Positions 7,676 to 14,504 of a stretch of DNA of 14,504 bases are shown here, piece by piece. Position numbers and translations under genes: made by a program. Where the stretch lies: the NCBI GenBank assembly GCA_964459305.1, contig CAYWNA010000307.1:1-14504 (forward strand). Direction: 5' to 3'. Under the pieces are notes generated by a model. That model was given only the letters and a program-made list of their open reading frames with translations. It made no database searches and had not been told where the DNA came from. Source of the stretch: CAYWNA01 sp964459305. Its GTDB lineage: Bacteria; Planctomycetota; Planctomycetia; Pirellulales; Pirellulaceae. Position 1 is the stretch's first letter, and every line of letters begins with the position of its first letter.

Positions 7676-7805
7676 GAGTGTGTCTTCAAATTGTGGACTG
7701 GGGAGGGCGAGGCTCCTGCCGAGCCGTCGAAATGGTCGGAAGACCGGCTCAGCCGGAGCTTCGCCCTCCCAGATCGTGCCCTCACAGGATTTTGAAGACA
7801 CGCTC
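7676..7805. mobile_element. MITE-like element, non-coding, with terminal inverted repeats
   Basis: A 130-base segment is bounded by 15-base terminal inverted repeats, GAGTGTGTCTTCAAA at the left (7676-7690) and TTTGAAGACACGCTC at the right (7791-7805), matching at 14 of 15 positions. TGA flanks both ends (7673-7675 and 7806-7808) and could be a three-base target duplication, although three bases is weak proof. Inside is a second palindrome: 26-base arms at 7701-7726 and 7745-7770 (left begins GGGAGGGCGAGGCTCC) match at 23 of 26 positions. No transposase is encoded, so any movement would need an enzyme supplied elsewhere. It lies between the start of the decayed metallophosphoesterase gene and the promoter region of the ThuA-like gene. 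I recall the inner arm as a common planctomycete repeat. Confidence 0.7.
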
Positions 7806-7957
7806 TGACAGTGATTCTGCATGCTAGTCCCTCCGCACGAGTGATGCAACTCGCCAGGGTGCGTACACACGGAACCCTTGCATCGACCTCCGCCCTTCGC
7901 CATGATATGCACATAGTCCGAGCCTACACATTCCAGCAAAGGAGCACCCGTTACACC

Positions 7958-8686
7958 ATGTTTACCAACCTGATCGCCGTGACCGCTTCCGTACTGTTTG
8001 CCCCGACGAGCGCCGACGCGGCACCGGAACCTGTGAGCGTGTTGCTTGTCACCGGTGTCGACTACAAAGGCCACCACTGGAAAAAAACCGCGCCGGCCCT
8101 TCGGGATGTGTTGAAGCAAGACAAGCGGTTTGAAGTACAAACCGTCGAAGACCACGAATTCCTGGCTTCCGAATCCATTTTTGACTACGACGTGATACTC
8201 TTTCATTTCAAGAACTATGGCCCCACCAAGCAGGCCGAAAAAGTGCGAGCGAATCTGAAGCGGTTCGTGGATCAAGGCGGCGGGCTTGTGCTGTACCATT
8301 TCGCCTGCGGGGCGTTCGAAGATTGGAAGGAGTTCGAGCAATTGGCGGGTAGAGTATGGGACAAGAAGAAACGAGGGCACGATCCTCGCGGTCCGTTCAC
8401 GGTCAACATCGTCGATGCAGATCACCCGGCGACGCAGGGCATGAGCGATTTTGAGACCGACGACGAGTTGTACACTTGCCTGGGCGGCGATCGGCCGATT
8501 CGGGTGCTCGCCACGGCACGATCCAAGGTAGACGGCCTGGACTACCCAATGGCCTTTGTGCTGGAGTACGGCAAAGGTCGCATCTTTCACACACCGCTGG
8601 GGCATGACGTGAAAGCCGTCACCATGCCCGGTGCCGCAGAACTAATTCGTCGCGGCTGCCTTTGGGCAGCATCCAAAGAGCCATAA
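7958..8686 (+). CDS. ThuA-like domain protein, secreted
   Basis: This 242-residue protein has a ThuA-like (trehalose utilisation) domain, a glutamine-amidotransferase-like fold widespread in planctomycete secreted proteins. The role is not settled, but a link to sugar use is suspected. Residues 1-21 (MFTNLIAVTASVLFAPTSADA) look like a signal peptide. The domain is shown by SVLLVTGVDYKGHHW (27-41), DYDVILFHFKNYG (76-88), GGGLVLYHFACGAF (107-120, with His114), DADHPATQGM (153-162), PMAFVLEYGKGRIFHTPLGHD (197-217), and the last helix ending RRGCLWA. The frame is open back to 7811, but ATG 7958 is preferred because AAAGGAG precedes it (spacing about 13 bases, rather long) and because it creates the signal peptide. 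The MITE-like element ends about 150 bases upstream and may affect its promoter. The gene converges on the giant repeat-protein gene. Confidence 0.85.
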   Translation: MFTNLIAVTASVLFAPTSADAAPEPVSVLLVTGVDYKGHHWKKTAPALRDVLKQDKRFEVQTVEDHEFLASESIFDYDVILFHFKNYGPTKQAEKVRANLKRFVDQGGGLVLYHFACGAFEDWKEFEQLAGRVWDKKKRGHDPRGPFTVNIVDADHPATQGMSDFETDDELYTCLGGDRPIRVLATARSKVDGLDYPMAFVLEYGKGRIFHTPLGHDVKAVTMPGAAELIRRGCLWAASKEP

Positions 8687-8708
8687 AGCGATATCGGCGA
8701 GGCAGCCT

Positions 8709-8732
8709 GAGGGCTCTACGCGTACGGCCCTC
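8709..8732. terminator. Candidate bidirectional terminator hairpin
   Basis: GAGGGC and GCCCTC form a six-base-pair stem around a 12-base loop that contains the small palindrome TACGCGTA. It lies between two convergent genes, where a two-way terminator is expected. There is no run of T after the stem on either strand, so this is a weak candidate. Confidence 0.3.
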
Positions 8733-8758
8733 GTGCCACGGGCTGGAGTGTTGCCAAG

Positions 8759-11700
8759 TCAGATTTGATTCCAGGCACCGTCGATATCTTCGACGATGTC
8801 CGGAAGGATCGACTCGACGGTGGTGAATTCGTCGGCGACTTCGCTCGATGACTCTCGCCCAACGCCGGCTCCAATTGCGCTGAACAACGAGCGAGCCATG
8901 ACGTTTGCCCTGACCGGATCCGTGCTCGATGGCGACATACCCGCTTCTGTGCCGCTTGGCGCCGACGGCCGGAGGATATCCGCTTGCCTCGTGTGCCGCG
9001 CGGAGAACCATCTATTGGCCAACGGGTCATGCGGAATTTGACTTTCCGGCGCGGCAGCAGCGGCTCCGATCGCTTCGCCTTCGGAGGATGGTACCGTTTG
9101 GCTGCCGGCATTGATGTGTTGGATCATGTCCAGCACATCCGCCGCCGTGCACTGCCCGTCGCCATTCACATCGTAGTACGACGGTGGTACCCGCGGCGGA
9201 GTCGGTAACGAAGAATCGGGGGCGTTGCCATTGATGTAATTGATCACCACCAGCACATCGCTCGGCGTCGCGAGGCCGTCCGCGCTACCGTCGACGTTGA
9301 ATTGGTTAGCGGGGTTTTTCCAGGAAATCGCCGGGGCTTCCTCGATCGTCGTCAGAGCGGCCAGATTCCTGTTGTCACGATAGGTCTCCGCCGCGGTTAG
9401 AGAATCAAATGCCGCGGCGCCAAACACCAGGCCCGTTTGTTCCTGCGCAGTGCCGAGCCGCCAGGTGACCAGGTCACCTGGCTGGATTACACCCGGCGTG
9501 TTTGTACGGTCCCGCTCTTCGGCAAGACCTCCTTTCTCGTCGACGTAGATCGTTTCGGGAATAGCCGTCTGCGTTACCTGTACCGGGTCGGCCGCCATGA
9601 ACGTGAGGCCCGTAGGGAAGCCCGTTGCATCACCCGCATCGACGCCGGCGCTCGCCTCGATCCCCAGCAGACGGAATTCCGAAACGCCCTGCGGATCATG
9701 GTTGCGGAAGTCGTAGGTCTCGCCCTTGGCCAGCGTAGCCACCTTGATGTATCCGCCGGCGCCGTCCGGCACGAATATGTCGAAGGAGTTGTCGCCGTAG
9801 TCGCCGCCGGGCATGGTGACTTCCTTGAAGTTGGGCCCCGTGACCTTGAAGTCGTAACCCAGCGCGATGGCCGGGTCGAACCACCACGGCACGTCGATGG
9901 GCCCGACCTCTACGACAAAGTCGAAGACGGTGGGATCGATGCTCTGATCGGGCGGCAGGTTCATCAGAACGTTGGCCGTGCTGGCACGCTTTTCCTTCTT
10001 GTAGATCTCCAGCGGATTCTGATCGGTCAGCGACACGTGCCACTGAAACGCGTGGGTTACGTCGTCGACTGCACCATTTAGGCCATCGACATCGGCCAGC
10101 GTCGTGGGATTGCCATCGTCGAGTGAGTCGAGGATATCGTCAAATGCGGCGATTTCCCAATGCTCCGGATCGATGCCGGTTGTCTGCTCCACGACAATCT
10201 GGGTATCCAAAGGCCCAATCTGCGTGATCTGGTCCTCTCCTGTATACGCCGCAGTATCGCCCCCCGCAAAATTCTCATCGGCATCGATATCAGTGTATTC
10301 GAACCAGTGGAAGTCGACATCGCCGTCCACAAGACTCGTCACAACGACGGTCTCCAGGATGGTCGATTCCGTCTCGCTAGTACCGGTCAACTGATAGGCG
10401 ATCTCGACCTTCACTTGATCGCCTGCGGCCGGATCGCCGTAGACCAGGTTGATGGTGTTACCGACCGCTTCGGACGACACCAGCGTCAGGGTATCGAGAC
10501 TCTGTTCGGGGCCCGTGTCACCGATGCGATACCAGAACCACTGTTGGTACATGTGATCGATCGGTATCTCGTTGGATTCCGTGCCCCAGAAGAAGGCACC
10601 TACGGGATTCGGATTTCCCGGGAAGTCGGCCGGACCGACGTGGAGGGCCCAATCTCCGTGGTTGGCGATTGCCGGCGGCACAACGCTGGCGTAGTCGATG
10701 TTCGCGAAATCGAGGCCGTTGAGATTTGTGCCCTGCGGGAATTCGCTGATCGTATACACCTGGGCGGTTCGTTGCTCGTTCCGGTCGTAGGCAATCACGT
10801 CCAGCCCGAGAATCCGCATCGATTCAGTGGTGCCCTCCACGAGAACGACTTGGTTCTGCGACAACAAAGGTTGGCCGTCGATGGGGAAGCGATCGTGTTT
10901 GCCTTTCAGTTGCAGCGTCGCCCCTGACAGCGGCGCAAGATGGATTTCGTTCCCATTCACGTCCGCCAACTCGACGTTGAAAGCGACATTAAAGGAGCTA
11001 TCAACCCATAACGAGTTGTTTGCCTGCTGCCGGAATTGCCCTGGCGAGTGGAGCGAACCACTGTCGGCCAAGTCGGCGGTCTTATCGCCGCCTCCAATCC
11101 GAATCGTTTGGCCGCTTTCGAGGAGCCCCACCACGTCGAGTTCGACGATTTCCGCCTGCGCTAAGTCGAAGTTGCCCGAACCTGCAAATGATTCCTCTGT
11201 TTCGTTGATCATCACGGTAGCCAAGCCGGAAACGGCAACCACCTCGTCTTCAAGCCCATCCAAATCAAGGTCCAGCCTCAAGAGACCGTCGACGTTGACC
11301 GTCTCGGTAAGGTCCGGCAATTGAGCAATCCAGTTGTCGCCCGGGCCGAAATCCACGTCTACGACGGGAGCGGCAAAGCCAGGATGTGTCTGCCCCCACC
11401 CCGGCTGAAGGATTTCCGAAACGGTCAGCATGCGGGGCGGAACGTTCTGGAAATGGTACAAACCCTGCTCGGTGAAAGGATTGATGCGGCCATCGCCGTT
11501 GATATCCTCACTGTAGGTTTTCTGCGCGTCGATCGGCACATCGCTCGTGGCGTCCCGGAGCGCAATCACCCATCCGTCCACGCCGTTCTCGCCCGGGTCG
11601 CGCTCGCCATCGCCGTCGATGTCGTTCCATTTCTGGCCGCGAATGGATCCCAACAACGGCTCGGGATAGATCTTGAGCGTGGAGATGCTGAATCCGGATG

Positions 11701-14504
11701 GAGCAAATGGCGGCACACCCACGTAAAGGTCCACGGCGCCGACCATCTCGAACACGTCTCCCGAGCCGGCAGGGGTGGCCGTCACCACCGATTGCAGATG
11801 GATGGGGGTCACATTAAACATGATACCGACGGGCGTCTGGACTTGCACGAAGACGTCAAAGAAACTGTCCGCCGTGGCCGAGCCGTACGGGGAAACATCA
11901 AGCATGCCGGTCACTTGGTCCACGGTCTCCTCGATTTGACCGGCCGAGGGATTGCTGCCCAAAGAGACTTGGATCAAATCGCTACCGCCCCCCAGCCCGA
12001 CCAGTTGCAGGCTCGTAAGCTGCTGCGGAACTTCGTCCAGGTTGTTGCCGGTGTCGTCTGCGGCGGCGGCGCCAACGCCCTCGTACTGAACACCCACCGC
12101 CAGCAAGCCACGGAGCGTCAGTTCCCGGTCGCCTTGCTGTTGCTCGGTGATCGTCAGCAAGCCGAGTGCATTTTCGAAGACGGCCGTTGGCGGCGTTTCA
12201 TTGTCCGTCACTTTCACCGTCTTTTCACCAGCCGTGAAGCCCGCGGCCGAGGCCGTGATTATTACCGTCTGCGTCCCGTCGACCACCGCATCGTCCACGC
12301 CCGTGATCGTGAACGTGGCTGAATCTGAACCATCCGAAATCGTCACGCTCGTTGGAACTGTCGCCTCGCTCGTATCGCTACTGGAAAGCGACACCAGCAA
12401 AGCCCCGCTGGTTCCCGTGCTGCGCTGCACCATCGCTTGCGCCATGCCAGTGTTTTCCGAGATCGTCGCCGTGTCGATCGTAACCGTCAATGTCGGCGTC
12501 TCGTCCGGCACATCCAAAACCCATGGCTCCCTGCCGTGTACTTCGTCATCCGCGGCGAGGAATAGCTTTCCATTGTTTGGGACTAGGGGGAATGGGTAAG
12601 AATCCTCTGGACCAGTACGAATATCCTCGAGCAATGTTGTCCCGGCTGTTGTGCCGTCGGTCATCCACAGTTCTGACCCGTGCGTTCCATCACGAGCATT
12701 GAAGAACAGAGTCCCGTTGACGCTCGCCATATACCAATTGTCCGATGCTTCGGAACCGTGTCGTATGTCCTTGATCAACATTGTCCCGGCCGATGTGCCG
12801 TCGCTCTTCCACAGCTCATTGCCATGTGTCCCGTCGTTGGCGAAGAAGAATATTTCCCCATTCATACTCTCGGTACGCCAAATGTCCGAGCCTGCCGAAT
12901 TGGGGCGAATATCCTTGACCAACACAGTCCCGGCCGATGTGCCATCGCTCTTCCACAGTTCTCTTCCGTGGATGCCATCGTCGGCGCTGAAGAACAACGT
13001 TCCGTCAACGTGCCCCGCATAGTAGAGATCCGGATTCGAAGGTTCCGGGCCGGTACGAATATCCTTCACCAATGCCGTCCCCGAAGCGGTGCCGTCGCTC
13101 GCCCACAGTTCACTGCCGTGCGTCCCTTCATTAGCAGCGAACAACAATTTGCCGTTCACGTTCTTCAATCCCCAGATCTCGGAACTCGCGGAGTTGGGGC
13201 GAATATCCTTGACCAAGGTCGTGCCGGCCGAAGTGCCGTCGCTCTTCCATAGTTCATCCCCATGGGTCCCGTCGCTGGCCGCGAAGAACAACGTGCCGTT
13301 CAGATTCGTCAGACCATTCGGGTAGGAGTGTGTTGGCCCTGGATTGATATCTTTGACTTGTACGGTGCCGGCGTCGGTCAAATCGGTTTTCCATAGCTCC
13401 TGGCCGGCACCCTCGCCAGCGTCCACCACGGCAAACAAAGTGTCGCCGACGGTTGTGAAGTACGCGCCCATGGACATCGACAACCGTGACCCCAAACTGA
13501 ATTCCTTGAACGGGGTCGTGCCGTCTGACGTGCCGTCGCTTTTCCAGAATTGAACGCGGTCGTCATTCGTCTTCCAGAAAGAATCCGCTCCCCAGTCGCT
13601 AACAGCAAAAACCAACGTCCCGTTGTGATTGTGCAAGTACAGGCTTGCGGGACCGGTCGTGTTTCCATTCTCGCTGACGTCCTTCACCAAGACCGTGCCA
13701 GCCGTCGTACCATCCGTCTTCCAAAGTTGTGTGCTGTTTGCCTCGAAATAGGCAGCATCTCCCACACCAACGAAATCCCAGGGAGACGAACTCTCGGCGC
13801 CGTCAACCAGATCTTTAAGAAGCTTCGGCCCTTCGTCATCTGTCACATCCAACGTACCGTCGCCAGCCACGAAGTCATCTGCCGAGGCCAGAATCGTTAC
13901 CGTCTGGACGCCGTCCAGCGCCAAGTCGTCCACGCCGGTGATGGTGAAGGGGGTGGAAGCCGAACCGTCCTGGATCGTCACACTCGCGGGAACGGTGGCT
14001 TCGCTCGTGTCACTACTGGTAAGCGACACCTGCAAGGCTCCACTGGTTCCCGTGTTGCGCAGAACGGTCGCCTGCGCTGTGCCGCCATTTTCCGAAATTG
14101 CATCCGCGTCGATCGTGACTGTTAGCCTGGGAGTACTGTCCGGCACAGCTAAGACCCAGGGCTCGCGGCCGTGGACTCCATCATCCGCCGAGAAAAAGAA
14201 TTGGCCATTGACGGAGTGGAGACCCCAGGGAGACGAGGTATCCGCACCGGGACGAATGTCGTGCACCAATACGGTTCCAGCCTCGGTGCCGTCGCTCATC
14301 CATAGTTCGTACCCATGTGTCTCCTCAAACGCACCGAAGAACAGTCTGCCATTCGCACTTTCAAAAGGCCAGGGGTGTGCATGGCCCGGACCGGGATTAA
14401 TATCCTTGACCAACATTGTGCCGGCCGATGTGCCATCGCTCGTCCACAGTTCATTCCCATGTATCCCGTCATCGGCGCCGAAAAATAGCGTTCCGTTCAC
14501 GTCT
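8759..14504 (-). CDS. Giant secreted or surface protein: ELWxxDGT repeats, Calx-beta-like domains, SdrD-B-like domain, dockerin (start outside window)
   Basis: The frame is open to the window edge, so the N-terminus and any signal peptide are missing. Residues here are counted from codon 14498-14500, giving 1,913. In order: ELWxxDGT repeats (1-117), a Calx-beta-like domain (127-225), a second repeat block (227-661), a second Calx-beta-like domain (672-770), and an unrecognised beta-rich region (771-950). Then come an SdrD-B-like domain (951-1060, RGQKWNDIDGDGERDPGENG) and another unrecognised region. A module resembling PEP-CTERM-type exported proteins follows (HMYQQWFWYRIGDTGPEQSL at 1316-1335; WWFDPAIALGYDF at 1539-1551). 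A dockerin-like pair of calcium loops (about 1728-1799) and a 114-residue tail ending DIVEDIDGAW close the protein. No catalytic domain is visible, which points to adhesion, matrix or cell-surface scaffolding. The frame is intact throughout. The small tail and the repeat composition are typical of planctomycete giant genes. Confidence 0.85.
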   Translation of the reverse strand, partial: DVNGTLFFGADDGIHGNELWTSDGTSAGTMLVKDINPGPGHAHPWPFESANGRLFFGAFEETHGYELWMSDGTEAGTVLVHDIRPGADTSSPWGLHSVNGQFFFSADDGVHGREPWVLAVPDSTPRLTVTIDADAISENGGTAQATVLRNTGTSGALQVSLTSSDTSEATVPASVTIQDGSASTPFTITGVDDLALDGVQTVTILASADDFVAGDGTLDVTDDEGPKLLKDLVDGAESSSPWDFVGVGDAAYFEANSTQLWKTDGTTAGTVLVKDVSENGNTTGPASLYLHNHNGTLVFAVSDWGADSFWKTNDDRVQFWKSDGTSDGTTPFKEFSLGSRLSMSMGAYFTTVGDTLFAVVDAGEGAGQELWKTDLTDAGTVQVKDINPGPTHSYPNGLTNLNGTLFFAASDGTHGDELWKSDGTSAGTTLVKDIRPNSASSEIWGLKNVNGKLLFAANEGTHGSELWASDGTASGTALVKDIRTGPEPSNPDLYYAGHVDGTLFFSADDGIHGRELWKSDGTSAGTVLVKDIRPNSAGSDIWRTESMNGEIFFFANDGTHGNELWKSDGTSAGTMLIKDIRHGSEASDNWYMASVNGTLFFNARDGTHGSELWMTDGTTAGTTLLEDIRTGPEDSYPFPLVPNNGKLFLAADDEVHGREPWVLDVPDETPTLTVTIDTATISENTGMAQAMVQRSTGTSGALLVSLSSSDTSEATVPTSVTISDGSDSATFTITGVDDAVVDGTQTVIITASAAGFTAGEKTVKVTDNETPPTAVFENALGLLTITEQQQGDRELTLRGLLAVGVQYEGVGAAAADDTGNNLDEVPQQLTSLQLVGLGGGSDLIQVSLGSNPSAGQIEETVDQVTGMLDVSPYGSATADSFFDVFVQVQTPVGIMFNVTPIHLQSVVTATPAGSGDVFEMVGAVDLYVGVPPFAPSGFSISTLKIYPEPLLGSIRGQKWNDIDGDGERDPGENGVDGWVIALRDATSDVPIDAQKTYSEDINGDGRINPFTEQGLYHFQNVPPRMLTVSEILQPGWGQTHPGFAAPVVDVDFGPGDNWIAQLPDLTETVNVDGLLRLDLDLDGLEDEVVAVSGLATVMINETEESFAGSGNFDLAQAEIVELDVVGLLESGQTIRIGGGDKTADLADSGSLHSPGQFRQQANNSLWVDSSFNVAFNVELADVNGNEIHLAPLSGATLQLKGKHDRFPIDGQPLLSQNQVVLVEGTTESMRILGLDVIAYDRNEQRTAQVYTISEFPQGTNLNGLDFANIDYASVVPPAIANHGDWALHVGPADFPGNPNPVGAFFWGTESNEIPIDHMYQQWFWYRIGDTGPEQSLDTLTLVSSEAVGNTINLVYGDPAAGDQVKVEIAYQLTGTSETESTILETVVVTSLVDGDVDFHWFEYTDIDADENFAGGDTAAYTGEDQITQIGPLDTQIVVEQTTGIDPEHWEIAAFDDILDSLDDGNPTTLADVDGLNGAVDDVTHAFQWHVSLTDQNPLEIYKKEKRASTANVLMNLPPDQSIDPTVFDFVVEVGPIDVPWWFDPAIALGYDFKVTGPNFKEVTMPGGDYGDNSFDIFVPDGAGGYIKVATLAKGETYDFRNHDPQGVSEFRLLGIEASAGVDAGDATGFPTGLTFMAADPVQVTQTAIPETIYVDEKGGLAEERDRTNTPGVIQPGDLVTWRLGTAQEQTGLVFGAAAFDSLTAAETYRDNRNLAALTTIEEAPAISWKNPANQFNVDGSADGLATPSDVLVVINYINGNAPDSSLPTPPRVPPSYYDVNGDGQCTAADVLDMIQHINAGSQTVPSSEGEAIGAAAAAPESQIPHDPLANRWFSARHTRQADILRPSAPSGTEAGMSPSSTDPVRANVMARSLFSAIGAGVGRESSSEVADEFTTVESILPDIVEDIDGAWNQI
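9104..9319 (-). other. Dockerin type I-like domain
   Basis: Two calcium-loop plus helix units lie in residues 1728-1799 of the giant protein. The first is NVDGSADGLATPSDVLVVINYING, given here only by its key residues Asn-Asp-Ser-Asp-Asp of the loop. The second is DVNGDGQCTAADVLDMIQHIN, with loop residues Asp, Asn, Asp and the final acidic Asp. In cellulosomes dockerins bind cohesins, but planctomycete dockerin-like ends often occur without known cohesins, so the partner is unknown. A Pro- and Ser-rich linker of about 18 residues separates the two units. Confidence 0.8.
9590..9889 (-). other. Module resembling PEP-CTERM-type exported proteins
   Basis: Residues 1538-1637 contain PWWFDPAIALGYDF, NSFDIFVPDG, GVSEFRLLGIEASAGVD and FPTGLTFMA. 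The order WFDP-A-GYdF, then GV..F.i.GIE, then F.TGLTF is one I associate with many exported PEP-CTERM-family proteins. This is recalled resemblance, and the function is unknown. There is no PEP-CTERM sorting signal at the end of this protein. Confidence 0.45.
11321..11650 (-). other. SdrD B-like domain
   Basis: Residues 951-1060 include GSIRGQKWNDIDGDGERDPG, GVDGWVIALRD and TYSEDINGDGRINPFTEQG, then YHFQNVPP. The G.KWND.DGDG.RDPGE.G..GW.I.L pattern is the hallmark of SdrD B-like (Cna-B-related) domains. The acidic loops DIDGDGERD and DINGDGRIN are good calcium sites. The domain probably acts as a rigid stalk element. Confidence 0.75.
12191..12487 (-). repeat. Calx-beta-like domain, copy 2
   Basis: Residues 672-770 form a Calx-beta-like domain: ISEN near the start, SSDTSEATVPTSVTI in the middle, FTITGVDDAVVDGTQTV, and VTDNE at the end. 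By hand alignment 68 of 99 positions are identical to the copy at 13826-14122, and the DNA is visibly similar too. This points to a segmental duplication. Such domains are common calcium-binding beta-sandwiches in surface proteins. Confidence 0.8.
12518..13822 (-). repeat. ELWxxDGT repeat block 2 (nine units including the closing unit)
   Basis: Units with ELWxxDGT or a variant start at residues 258 (QLWKTDGT), 317 (QFWKSDGT), 368 (ELWKTDLT), 416, 464, 514, 562 and 610. A closing variant, HGREPWVL, is at 655-662. From 368 onward the spacing is 48 residues (once 50), that is 144 bases. Each unit reads NGTLFFxAxDGxHGxELWKSDGTxAGTxLVKDIRxG. The first two units are irregular: a partial extra copy (SFWKTNDD, 308-315) precedes the one at 317. 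A beta-propeller-like or solenoid fold is likely by analogy. Function is unknown. Confidence 0.85.
13826..14122 (-). repeat. Calx-beta-like domain, copy 1
   Basis: Residues 127-225 match copy 2 in length and sequence (ISEN, SSDTSEATVPASVTI, FTITGVDDLALDG, VTDDE). It directly follows the first HGREPWVL closing motif, just as copy 2 follows the second, so the order repeats, closing motif, Calx-beta occurs twice. Confidence 0.8.
14150..14504 (-). repeat. ELWxxDGT repeat block 1 (cut by window edge)
   Basis: Two full ELWxxDGT motifs (residues 17-24, ELWTSDGT, and 65-72, ELWMSDGT) and the closing HGREPWVL (110-117) are seen with a 48-residue period. The block continues past the window end, so the number of units is unknown. 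Confidence 0.85.

Noticed and set aside
7811..7957. N-terminal extension of the ThuA-like protein
   Set aside because: The 49 extra residues do not look like a signal or domain, and ATG 7958 begins a proper signal peptide.
7595..8605. 336-residue minus-strand open frame opposite the ThuA-like gene
   Set aside because: It is antisense to a recognised domain and crosses the MITE-like palindrome. Its sequence has no family features.
11321..12322. 333-residue plus-strand open frame inside the giant gene
   Set aside because: It is antisense to intact beta-rich coding sequence; composition is Arg/His-rich and typical of a shadow frame.
12518..13822. Regular repeats suggestive of a CRISPR or satellite array
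   Set aside because: The 144-base period keeps one open frame and encodes ELWxxDGT units. Repeats are diverged and there are no short identical repeats with unique spacers.

Overview
The window looks like chromosomal DNA from a planctomycete, probably a Pirellulales-like member or an uncultured relative. No taxonomic marker is present. The argument is the gene set: a giant secreted protein with ELWxxDGT repeats, Calx-beta-like domains, an SdrD-B-like domain and a C-terminal dockerin; a ThuA-like protein; a Tat-exported sugar isomerase/epimerase; a secreted acetyl-xylan-esterase-like hydrolase; and several imperfect palindromic repeats between genes.

Layout. Positions 71-833 (minus) hold a broken glycoside-hydrolase-like gene: signal peptide plus CBM9-like start fused out of frame to a C-terminal end, with the catalytic middle missing. 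An intact aldo/keto reductase (930-1823, minus) and a probable RdgC-family protein (2113-3285, minus) follow, separated by a long-stem palindrome (1888-2008). A 491-base spacer with a second palindrome leads to a two-domain esterase (3777-5816, plus). That gene converges on a Tat-signal TIM-barrel epimerase (5833-6699, minus). A palindrome at 6780-6860 precedes a decayed metallophosphoesterase (6862-7611, minus) with a frameshift, a missing centre and an in-frame stop. A 130-base MITE-like element (7676-7805) sits just upstream of a ThuA-like gene (7958-8686, plus). The rest (8759-14504, minus) is the C-terminal 1,913 residues of a giant surface or secreted protein whose start lies beyond the right edge.

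Function. Most intact genes fit extracytoplasmic handling of complex carbohydrate: esterase, ThuA-like protein, exported sugar isomerase/epimerase and a sugar- or aldehyde-active reductase. They are mostly transcribed singly and in alternating directions, not as one operon. RdgC is the outlier, a DNA-binding recombination factor. I see no RNA genes, CRISPR array, complete insertion sequence, phage genes or defence locus, and no convincing new multi-gene system. The most unusual things are the two genes that each kept their ends and lost their middle, the MITE-like element, the dense and varied palindromes, and the duplicated repeat-plus-Calx-beta module in the giant protein.
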